This document shows positions 1 to 8,687 of a DNA stretch of 64,000 nt, one piece after another. The stretch's first letter is position 1. Each line of letters opens with the position of its first letter. The notes below the pieces were generated by a model that was given only the letters and a program-made list of their open reading frames with translations, made no database searches and was not told where the DNA came from. Origin of the DNA: Metaphire vulgaris. Lineage: Eukaryota > Annelida > Clitellata > Crassiclitellata > Megascolecidae. The stretch is taken from assembly GCA_018105865.1 (NCBI GenBank), contig CM030849.1:8158587-8222586 (forward strand), given 5' to 3'. The position numbers and the translations under genes are program-made.

Positions 1-1
1 G

Positions 2-1281
2 CAGTGGCGTAACCACGCCCGGGCAATTACGGGCAATGCCCGGGTTACTTTGCTTTTCTGCCCGGGTTGAAAAAATTAAAAAGTATACCTTTAATTTTTG
101 GTTTTGCTTGATTTTGCACTGCCATGCACGTCGTTGCAATACTATTTTAATATAGTCACTACGTACGGTCTCTTCGAAACGTGTTTCACAGGCATCAGCT
201 AGAAGTGCAGTAATTACTACAGTCATTGTGTTTGGGTGGTCTATGCATCTACGTGACATATCGAATTTCAGTTACGGTGGTAATTGCCTGTCCGTATGGA
301 CGATTTATTCCCTCTGCATCTTCCTCTACTGAATTTGACTCTGAAACTATATCTAAGGTGATAATTGGGGCGTACGACGTACGGGCGTCGCCGATGCTGA
401 AGATTTATGAGTTGGTGACTGATAGGCAGTAATTGCAGGGATAGCAGATGCTGAAGCAGGGACACCTGAAATCTTTTTGACCTGTGCGTGCTACGAATGT
501 GTTCGGAATAGGCTATACTAAACTTAGAAGCAAAATGGCAGCTGCTTTGAGATTTGACCTTCACCCGTTTCCCTGCTAAAATTCCTTGATTGTTATTGTT
601 ATTGTTCATGACAATGGCAAAAATCAAGGGCGTATACATGTAATGTACAGTGTATACTGTATAATGCCATCCGAGCAAGCAGTTGTGCTTTACGAGTGGA
701 GGTTTGTACGGTTATTACAAGTTCGCGCCAAGAATGAATTTATTGTTTTACTCACAATCTCACGTTTAGTCGGATGTTTAAAGACATGCTTTCTCGTATT
801 GCTTTGACTTCAGGGTAGTTTCGTTTATCGGCAATTAGTTAAAGTTATATTTATCTATTAAAATTACAATTAGTCATTAACTCGGAGTCATTTATAATTT
901 AATATAATTGGATGTCTACTTGGTTATAGGTCCCCTACTTATACACTTTTCGTTATTTGTTTCTGACAATTCCAAAGTAGCTATGTTTTATGTCGCTTTG
1001 TTGTCCTTATGACCTGCATATGTGAAACTTGAACTTCCTCAAAGTAAACTGACCGATTGATGTCTATTGTTAAGTTCCCCATGTTAATTTTTTAAAATGA
1101 TTTTTTGTTGAGGTGGGGCTGTCCATAATCTACGTAAAAAATGTGGAGTGTTTGAACAGTTTGACAGGTGTTGATAAGGGGATGGGGTCAAAATTCGCCA
1201 AAAATTGTGTAGGCCTACGTAATTTACGGACACCCCTTGGTCAGCTGCCCGGGTTACATTTTGAGTCTGGTTACGCCACTG
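2..1281. mobile_element. hAT-like non-autonomous DNA transposon
   Basis: The ends are inverted copies: cagtggcgtaacca at 2-15 and tggttacgccactg at 1268-1281. CAGTGGCGTA-type termini are usual for hAT elements. The left target-site copy lies outside the window, so the duplication cannot be tested. No transposase reading frame is visible; short ORFs inside look random. A palindromic element (1115-1236) sits within it. Confidence 0.6.
1115..1236. repeat. Short palindromic MITE-like element (GGGGCTGTCCAT family)
   Basis: It starts ggggctgtccataat and ends with the near inverse acggacacccc. Its interior has the same motif order as the longer copies at 3076, 7074 and 25608 (a tttgacag-ttgttgacag block, then a run of G), but it is much shorter. 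It is nested in the hAT-like element at 2-1281. Non-coding. Confidence 0.5.
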
Positions 1282-1381
1282 TCAGTGGGCCTGCATTAAT
1301 AATTATTGTCGCTAAATAAACTGATTGATTTATTCTGACATTGGTCTAGCGCTCATGCAGATGGTCAGAGAATCAGAGCAG

Positions 1382-1665
1382 CAGTGGCGCAGGCCGCGTA
1401 GCGAGGGTGGGCATTGGGCAACGGCCGCAACCGCCCCCGGGTGCCGAGGAGGGGGACACCAACTTGATCACAGAAAGTTTCTAATATAGTCATTTACCAC
1501 GGTTTGACATGGAGAATTTAAACGCAGACGGTTTATTTAATTTATCTAAGCGAAATAGGTGAGGACCAGGGGCGTAGCTAGGAATTTTATTTGGGGGCAT
1601 AAATCTTTATAAACTTTGAAAATCTTAAAAACACATTAAAAATTGTTTAAGGTAGCCTGATTTTG

Positions 1666-1739
<74 letters not shown>

Positions 1740-1863
1740 CATCCGCAGCTACGCCCCTAGTGAGGACCTTTTAGCTCATCGGTATTTTTGGAGTTGAAGG
1801 CGAGGCGCCATTGGTAGGCCTACATCTTTCTCTGAGCGCCGGACACCTTAGCTACGCCACTGT
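1382..1863. mobile_element. hAT-like element, degraded, split by a younger insertion
   Basis: The left end cagtggcgcaggccgcgtag and the right end ttagctacgccactg are imperfect inverses of the hAT-like CAGTGGCGTAGC type. The flanks show no clear 8-bp duplication, so the boundaries are tentative. The element at 1568-1760 is inserted inside it. Confidence 0.4.
1568..1760. mobile_element. Small hAT-like MITE with (TA)n core
   Basis: Inverted ends aggggcgtagcta and tagctacgcccct (imperfect) are flanked by a perfect 8-bp direct repeat tgaggacc at 1560-1567 and 1761-1768, the duplication length of hAT elements. The interior is mostly a (TA)n tract at about 1668-1736. Non-coding, 193 bp. Confidence 0.65.
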
Positions 1864-2030
1864 TAAGTCTGATAATGTCATTTAGGCTAACTGAATTTTA
1901 TTGTCGATAAATAGGCGACGGTGAGAAGAAGTTACCAGTGCAAACGGTCACGTCGGAACGAATTTTTAGCAAGGGGTGCATTTCGTCGGCCATTTGGTAA
2001 ATTGATATGTTTTAGCTGTTCATCATCATC

Positions 2031-2198
2031 CTCTTCTTCTTCTTCTTCTTCTTCTTCTTCTTCTTCTTCTTCTTCTTTTTTTCTTCTATTTCTTCTTCTT
2101 CTTCTTCTTCTTCTTCTTCTTCTTCTTCTTCTTCTTCTTCTTCTTCTTCTTCTTCTTCTTCTTCTTCTTCTTCTTCTTCTTCTTCTTCTTCTTCTTCT
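2031..2198. repeat. (TTC)n microsatellite
   Basis: About 165 bases of cttctt repeats, broken once by a short T-run near 2075-2095. The open frames across it (poly-Ser/Leu on one strand, poly-Glu/Lys on the other) are artefacts of the repeat. Confidence 0.95.
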
Positions 2199-2294
2199 CC
2201 TTCTTCAGGCCTTTGCCTTGTGGGCGTGGCCAAGCATTTCAGTTTCTACGCGTGGCGTCGCCATCTGGCGAATATGAACTACGTTTCTTAAGTG

Positions 2295-2519
2295 GCTCCG
2301 TGACAATTCGTCTACAGACTTTTCGTCTACCGACAATAGGTCTACTACGATACCCTAACCATAACCCTGCCCCTAACTCTAATCCTAACCCTAGCAATAA
2401 CCCTAACCTAAACTCCCTGCCTAAACCCACCCTAACCCTAGTCCAGATCTTGTAGTAGACCTAGGCCTACTGTCGGGACTCGGTAGACCAAAAGTCTGTT
2501 GACGAATTGTCGTGATACC
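2295..2519. mobile_element. Foldback element with degenerate telomere-like core
   Basis: Arms of about 55 bases are inverted copies: left gacaattcgtctacagac with caataggtctactac, right gtagtagacctagg with gtctgttgacgaattgtc. The core (about 2352-2445) is a degenerate series of taaccc/ccctaa units. The whole is flanked by a perfect 10-bp direct repeat ttcttaagtg at 2285-2294 and 2520-2529, consistent with a target-site duplication. No coding capacity. The class is uncertain. Confidence 0.65.
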
Positions 2520-2529
2520 TTCTTAAGTG

Positions 2530-3075
2530 ATGCAAAATTCAAATCATATACGAAGGCGCAATTCTGATCGAATAAATGACAAATTCGTCTTTCAGTCTCA
2601 TCTTTCGTAATCGCAGAAGTTTAAACAGCAGAAGAACCTAATCATGTAGCGCATTGCAGCGCTAATATTTAACGATTTTATTTTGCTCCACAAGAAACCT
2701 TTATTTAACGTCGACTTTTAATTATACATTTGAGAACGTCCGCTTAACCGCTAGGGTTAGAATGTGATCCGTCGTCAACGAACATAAGTTGTAAAGAATA
2801 AAGCGCAAAATGTGAAAACAGATTTGATTTTCTGTAATTTAAATGAAAAGCAAGCAACTAAATTAGATATATCGGTACTTCTAATCTTCTACAGCAGAGA
2901 TAGGTCTTCTCGAACTTTTTCGAAGGTGGTCCACGTCCAGTCTTCCATCGTTCGTGGTGGGTTCACCGTCCACTAGTTACAAGGGAAGTCAGATTATTCA
3001 TAAGACAACTGCAGCATATATAGCCTGATGATATAGGCCTAGTAGGCAACTACGAGTAACTACGGTTCCTCTAAA
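2530..3075. other. No recognisable gene
   Basis: AT-rich DNA without long open frames or a repeat I could identify. Confidence 0.5.
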
Positions 3076-3380
3076 GGGGCTGTCCATTATTACGTCAACA
3101 ATTTAGGGGAGGGGGTTTGAAAAAGTTTGATAGTTGTTGACAGGGGGGGTCAAGAGAAGTTGACGTCAACAATTATTTCACTTTTTACAAATAATAAAAA
3201 ATAGGAAATTTCGCGTAATACTACTTATTACAGTGGAAAAAAGCATGACAAAAAAGGTCATCACCACCACATATTGACACTCGATGAACAAAACAGGGAA
3301 AACTGGTAAAATGGTCACCACCGCAAAAAATAATAACCTAATTGTTATTGGGGACCTGTCATTGATCTTGGGGGAGAGAA
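3076..3380. repeat. Truncated palindromic element (GGGGCTGTCCAT family)
   Basis: It begins ggggctgtccattattacgt, then carries the family's gttgacgtcaacaat and tttgaaaaagtttga blocks, matching the reverse complement of the copy at 7074-7434 as far as about 3380. The other terminal repeat is missing, so this is a one-ended fragment. Confidence 0.6.
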
Positions 3381-3693
3381 AAACTACAAGGATGACATTT
3401 TTTAGCTTGTCAGTATGTTTGAAGAAGGGAAACTAGAAGGATGAATGACCTTATAAAGTGTGCTGAGGTTCTAGTCTAGTCTTAGGCCTACAGCTAAGGT
3501 ATAGAGCTAGGGACGCGTAAGATATAAAGCATGTAATCAGGTTCACGTCCAGAGAGTGACTGTTCACTATATACTATATTAAACTATAACTAAGCGTCTC
3601 TATAGAGTTCCATCATTGGTTGGGAGGCGTGGCTTGGAACTGTCAGTACCACACGTGACAGTACCACACGTGACAGACCTATTGTTTGCTAGT
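3381..3693. other. No recognisable gene
   Basis: No gene seen. A direct repeat of agtaccacacgtgac occurs twice in tandem near 3645-3675. Confidence 0.4.
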
Positions 3694-3838
3694 CAAGACT
3701 TTTCGAAAGACGAAAAGGGGAGGGGAGGCCCGTTGTTACGTCATATTTTAGGGGGTCTGACTTTTGTTACGTCGCGTTACGTAGGGGGAGGGGTAAAAAG
3801 TGCCAAAATCGCGCTACGTCATTTATGGACGACCCCTA
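3694..3838. repeat. Right half of a palindromic element (GGGGTCGTCCAT family)
   Basis: It matches the inner and right part of the complete copies at 23875, 24567 and 25161: caagacttttcg, then a gttacgtcatattttaggggg block, ending tttatggacgacccc. The left half is absent. The sequence right after it (taagcttgtgtgaaaacc) is a LINE 3' end read in reverse, so the element appears to have landed in that LINE tail at a TAA. Confidence 0.6.
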
Positions 3839-3890
3839 AGCTTGTGTGAAAACCACTGTTGTAACTCTCCACATTCAATAACCTAGTTTC
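3839..3890 (-). mobile_element. LINE 3'-end fragment (reverse)
   Basis: The reverse complement reads gttattgaatgtggagagtt followed by acagtggttttcacacaag. This matches, with few differences, the 3' end of the LINE remnant at 45555-45597. Only the tail remains. Confidence 0.6.
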
Positions 3891-4379
3891 CAGAGATAGC
3901 CTTTGAATCCGTTTACTGTATCAACTGTCACTCCCACGGCCCCACCTCATCCAGCTGTTCTATTTGTCCACAACCATTACACCACACAATTTTGTCTTTC
4001 TTGGACCCAGCCTCTGGTTAAACCATTTGCATTTGTGGCATCGCCATCGAGAGCCTGAAATTTATTTGTGAAAACGGGCCTTTAAAAGCCTAATTCGACC
4101 CTGAAATTCCGAATATCATTATTCATTAGGCCTATCATAGATTCATAGTATACTGTACATTTTACAATTTCTTTACGATGTGGCCCGCTTAACTTAGATA
4201 CCCGAAAGTGCTGTGATCGTAACGCATAGTCGTCAGTCGACAGCTGATGTATCATCACTATCATGTAGGCTAGGTCTTCTTATGTTGCCTGTGCAAAAAT
4301 CCGCGATCTCTTGGAAATTGGTACTGTACATTTTAAAAATGAAATGGCGTTATCATTGACCAAAGGGGTCTTAAACCAC
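3891..4379. other. No recognisable gene
   Basis: No open frame with domain character and no repeat identified. Confidence 0.4.
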
Positions 4380-4985
4380 TGATTTACCACTCATCCGATA
4401 AACGATCATTGACTTCTCACTTATCTTCTCTCAAAATCTGCAACCGCGCTTTCTCAAACGCCTCACCAGAACTTTGGAACTCAATTCCAGCTTCTATCCT
4501 CAGCCTACGATACGGTCAAACAACAAGCTCCGAATCCTCATTTCCTCATTCGCTATCTCCTCAAGCCCAGTGTTTATTCTAGCCGCCTTGACATTGGGGC
4601 GGGGGAGTCTGAAATGTTTGGGGGACAAGATTTGTCTCTCCACGCTTTTGGGGGAAATTTCCATCCCCAAGCCAACATATAAAATTGGGGGGGGATTTTA
4701 AAACTTTGGGGGAATTCTCCCCCCAACAGGTTTAGAATAAACACTGCCTCAAGCCTTTAGGTCTAAACTTAAAAGCTTCCTATTCCAAAAAATCATTTCC
4801 TCCATAGCTATAACAGTTCGACCTCACGCCTCATGGATACACTGATTGCACTGGCCTTTGCCCGTCCGACAACCCACCCTGGCCCATAGAGCTATTTCAA
4901 GAAAGATTAAGCGCATAAGAATAAGCAACTACTACTGTACTACACTCTAAAGCGCTATGTGTGCAGATTTACGAGTATTTACTTA
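4380..4985 (+). mobile_element. L2-like LINE 3' fragment (reverse transcriptase C-terminus)
   Basis: Once the inserted element at 4568-4746 is removed, the plus strand encodes a typical end of an L2/CR1-type reverse transcriptase: NRAFSNASPELWNSIP near 4441-4490, then SPQAFRSKLKSFLFQ across the insertion. It is followed by a 3' UTR with the ctatttcaagaaag and agcgctat motifs and a short ttac-repeat tail near 4977-4992. 5'-truncated and inactive. Confidence 0.7.
4568..4746. mobile_element. hAT-like MITE inserted in a LINE
   Basis: Inverted ends cagtgtttattcta and tagaataaacactg are perfect. The flanks carry cctcaagcc on both sides (4559-4567 and 4747-4755), fitting an 8-9 bp duplication. Removing the element and one duplicate restores the reading frame of the LINE around it, which confirms both boundaries. 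179 bp, G-rich, non-coding. Confidence 0.8.
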
Positions 4986-5089
4986 CTTACTTAGGCCTAC
5001 TATATAGATTGATAATTACTGTATACAGTATGTCAAGTGACTGTCTTATTAGTGAATAATACTGAATATGCAGTAAGCACTATGGCGTT

Positions 5090-5640
5090 GGCGGCAGCTA
5101 TTAGAAGGGCCGACCTTGCCCTTGCATGGACAGCCCAGTCCAATCACAGTCTGATCTGGTCTTAACAGATTGGCCTTGTACGCTCATATTTACAAGCCAA
5201 TCGGCGCCAAGATCTAGATCAACATCCGGAGGTTAGGGCTTGCCCGTAGGAAATCTCACTCGTAAATGAGTCAGCCGGGTAGGAATGCCGGGCAGACAAC
5301 AATTCTCAGAATGCTTCAGTGTTATAAGTCTGCGCAACACAGACGGCGATGCCGACGAAAGATAGCGAACCAGCCCGCTGAGCCCAGGCGCGTTGGGGCT
5401 GCACCCACGCTCAGAGGGCTTAGACACGAGCGGCGATAGGTCTTGCGATTCGACCGTCGTCCAGTGACCAATCCCATCGGTGTGGAGGTCAAATAAGGCC
5501 ATCGGGTCATCGGCCCACAAAGTTTAGTCATCTAAGAGCAGGCAAGCGTAAAAGCACACAGGAATAGAGCTGAGGGGGAGTAAGAGGCGGGGGGCTTCTT
5601 TGCCTAAGGCCAGCGGGCTTCTTGTAGGCCGAAACGGTGA
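5090..5640. other. GC-richer unidentified segment
   Basis: Base composition is clearly richer in G and C than the surroundings. Two overlapping minus-strand frames (5233-5531) are open but show no recognisable domain and overlap each other. It may be a repeat copy or foreign insertion; nothing identifies it. Confidence 0.3.
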
Positions 5641-5838
5641 GCTAATTGTTTAGGGTTTGAAAATACCAAGTACAAGATTAATAGGAAGGACTATAGGTCC
5701 TCGTCACCGAATAGTATTTATCGTTCTAACTAAACCAATCGAAGTGACTTTACTCGAATAGGAAAATCTTCAAAACAAGGAGTTGACGAAGATTGGAAAA
5801 CGAGGTACGTTTGAGTTTTCACGTTCCTCACAAAACTA

Positions 5839-6176
5839 TTTCGTGCCAGTTAACGAAAAGTAGACCACAAATTCCATTCGATAAATGCAAAATATGCAAG
5901 TTAAGGAAATGCCGATTAGGTATCAAGCGAGTAATAGTGAAATATATCGACATAGCAGTGTCTTGTCTCCAGTAGTTGATTTTAAGAACGCTGGGTCTGA
6001 CTAAACCTTGTCTACAGTTTCGACCTCAAGTTACCCCGACACCCACCCGACAAATCGAGCAGTTGTTTCCATACGAGAAATTGTTCAATATACAAAATAA
6101 GTTGACTAGAGCTTATCGTAACATGCGAGATTATGCTAACAAGACCAAAAGATGGGGAACGTTTCTATACAGTAAA
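5839..6176 (+). pseudogene. Nuclear-receptor-like fragment (second zinc finger and hinge)
   Basis: One frame reads CQLTKSRPQIPFDKCKICKL then RKCRLGIKR, resembling the second zinc finger of a nuclear receptor DNA-binding domain (C-x2-C followed by KC...GM/GI). The spacing between the second and third cysteine is longer than the usual nine residues, and the first cysteine of the finger is not seen. About 80 bases later the same frame encodes QIEQLFPYEKLFNIQNKLTR and AYRNMRDYANKTKR, like a hinge or helix-1 segment. A TAG at 5973-5975 separates them. It falls inside a possible small intron (donor gtaata at 5932, acceptor ctacag ending near 6018). No first zinc finger or ligand-binding domain is visible nearby, so this is probably a broken gene or two isolated exons. 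Confidence 0.35.
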
Positions 6177-6224
6177 GACAATAGACATTTATCGGAGGTT
6201 TTCATCTCCCACGTATTATTGTTG

Positions 6225-6540
6225 GCATTCAGCCATTCAGGGATATTTTTACACCCCTCTAACACCCTCCCCCAATTTGTGGTTGACACCCCCCAAATTT
6301 CCTAATCCCAAACACCCCCAATTCTTCTAGAAGTAACCCTCCTCAACACTCCCTACTTTATTTCTCTGATGACTTTTTTCTTTTTTGCTTGTCAGACTTT
6401 TTTGGGATTTGACGAGGTTTTCGGATTTTTGTGGGATGACTCTTTTCCACACTTATTCAACAGAGATGCCCAAATTTTACCGACACCCTCCCAAATTCAC
6501 AATCCTAGAAATAACCCTGCTGGCATTAGACGCCACTGAT
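6225..6540. repeat. C-rich MITE-like repeat
   Basis: It begins and ends with related ttggcattcag / ctggcattag motifs and carries several ccctccca and caaattt blocks plus a tttttgcttgtcagac motif shared with other repeats in this window. Termini are not certain. Non-coding. Confidence 0.3.
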
Positions 6541-6595
6541 CACAGAACGGCGATACTACCTTGAAATATAGAGGTCTAACAATTAATCATAGCCG

Positions 6596-8289
6596 TTGGA
6601 CATGGACTCTAATGATATTTCATGCAATTGGTTTCAGATGCAAAAGAAGGATGCAAAGCGATGCTTTCAAACGATGAAGCAAAATCAACCGAGAAGAGAA
6701 GAGGCTACTCATCAGAATTTTATGTCCTACGGAGTCGACAATTACGATGACCAGTCCAGTTCTTCGTCCGTCTCTGACACGGGAAGCGAACAAGACTGGG
6801 CTTCACCCACCGGTGCCAAGAAGGGTCGAATGGGTCAAGGATATGGAGTCATGTCTTCAGAGGCATCTTCTGCCAATTATATGCATGCTTCTGCTCACCA
6901 AGAGCCTTCCGTCAGTCGAAAGGTTAATATAAATTAGCAGCCCTTCCGACCAAAAATTCATTTCAGTACACTAATATATTTTCAGACTTTTCTTCAGTTG
7001 CTGTTATCATTATTTTCTGAACATGCAGGGTTTAACTTTTCATGTATTTGCTTAAGCAGAAACAACTGAATAAGGGGCTGTCCATTAATTACATCAACAA
7101 TTTTTGACCCCCTCTCCTTGTCAACAACTGTCAACTTTCAGTGACCCCCCTATAATTATGTCAAAACCTTTTGACCCCCACCGGCCTCCCCACTAAGATC
7201 AGTGACGGGTCCCCCTAAAAGTTTAGAAGGTTATTATATTGTGGTGATGACATTTTTCCCTTTCTTTTGTTCCATTGTAATAAATAGTATTCGTTGAAAT
7301 TTCCTATTTTTTATCATTTGCACAAAAATGAAATGGTGGACGTTAACTTCTCTTGACCCATCCCCCTGTCAACAACTGTCAAACTTTTTCAAACCCTCAC
7401 CCCCTATTTTGTTAACGTAAGTAATGGACAGCCCTTAAGCTGGTAATTTGACAAATGATAGTTTCACAGAAGAAATATCCAAACTGTTTTGTAGTCTCCC
7501 TCAGATGATGATCGACGTAAAGTTCGACGAGAAAGGAACAAAGTGGCAGCAGCAAGATGCCGACAAAGACGCGTTGACCTGACCAACTCCCTAATTGCGG
7601 TAAGTGAAACAATCTGAAACTCTCATAAGAATCGGATGATGACAGCGAGAAACCTTAAATCGCAGGCCGTTCATGTTTTGGGTTGGGCAGCAGAGTGGTA
7701 AATAAACTAATTACAGTATTAGAGCAGCTATAACTCGAGTATATTAAATTACTGGTAATGTATTTTGTAAATATAAAAAAGTAATTGGAGGAATTGAATG
7801 TAATGATTGAATGCTTGCTTCCAGGAAACAGAAGCCTTAGAAAATGAGAAAGTCAAACTGGAAAAAGAACTAGATAATCTCTATCGTCAAACACACGAAC
7901 TACAGTTTGTCCTGGAATCTCATTCCAAACGTTGTCAAATGATAAACAACACCACCAATGCAGATCCGTCTGATTTGCTGACAACACCCATTGATCTAAC
8001 TGCCATTAAAGTGGAAAAGCCTGACGCAAAGTTTAATTCAGGAAATAGAACTGTCGGTCATGGAATGGGACGACCAACTTCACTTCCGATTAACTCGTCG
8101 ATTGCAACAAAGACTTTGACAAACATGCCGTTCAGTAGCTCCACAGGAATGCCATGTCCTTTAACGTTGGATTTCATGGCAGATGGTCACACAGGTCTGA
8201 CGCCCATAACAGGCCTTCCTTCAGCTACGGAAGTTCCTTTACCTGCTGAATGCCTCGGAGGACCAAATCCGACTCTCATCGACTTATAA
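6596..8289 (+). CDS. Fos-family bZIP transcription factor (AP-1 subunit)
   Basis: Three exons, all phase 0: 6596-6922, 7495-7599 and 7825-8289, giving 298 residues. Donors are gttaat and gtaagt; acceptors are ttttgtag and cttccag. The basic region [20 protein letters not shown] (residues 116-135) has the N-x7-R bZIP signature and the conserved cysteine of Fos/Jun proteins. The zipper has leucines at 142, 149, 156, 163 and 170 and a histidine at 177, as in Fos. The intron falls between basic region and zipper. IKVE at 205-208 fits a SUMO site, and the C-terminus NPTLIDL resembles the TLLAL end of vertebrate Fos. Such proteins pair with Jun and bind AP-1 sites in the nucleus. The N-terminal exon is Ser-rich. 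The start at 6596 is the first Met of the open frame; an upstream exon cannot be excluded. It could be a Fra/Fos orthologue; ATF3 is less likely given the C-terminus. Confidence 0.85.
7074..7434. mobile_element. Palindromic MITE (GGGGCTGTCCAT family) in Fos intron 1
   Basis: Starts ggggctgtccattaattac and ends gtaatggacagccc, an imperfect inverse. TAA lies immediately left (7071-7073) and TTA immediately right, fitting a 3-bp TWA target. It fills most of the 572-base intron. No coding capacity. Confidence 0.65.
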
Positions 8290-8687
8290 CAATGACAGAA
8301 CTGCACTAACTCTGACAGAATAGGAAATGCATAAAAACTGCTTTAAATCTCAGGCCTTCAAATTAATTGTAAGTCATGAAACAGTGCCACGCAATCTCTT
8401 TAGAATAACCTTATTTAATTGAATAGTTTTTATATATTTATTGCCGCTAGTAATATAGAACCTTCAGTATAGTTCATTATTATGAAGGTTTTCAATTGAG
8501 AAAATTGTTGCATCAATATCATATAAAATGCTTGGTCTTATTTATGTTACAACATAACAAATATTCAAAAACAGTCCAACATATAAAGGCAATCATATAA
8601 CAGAAGTATTAACTCATGAAATGAATATTAACATTGCAAGAACTGCAAAAAGGCAAATGTATATATGCTTCTGCATAAGTAAATAAG
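8290..8687. other. Convergent 3' region between two genes
   Basis: About 400 AT-rich bases separate the stop of the Fos-like gene (+) from the stop of the serine-rich gene (-). It must hold both 3' UTRs. No other feature is seen. Confidence 0.5.

Noticed and set aside
1921..2277. Poly-Ser/Leu and poly-Glu/Lys ORFs
   Set aside because: They are translations of the (TTC)n microsatellite and have no other protein character.
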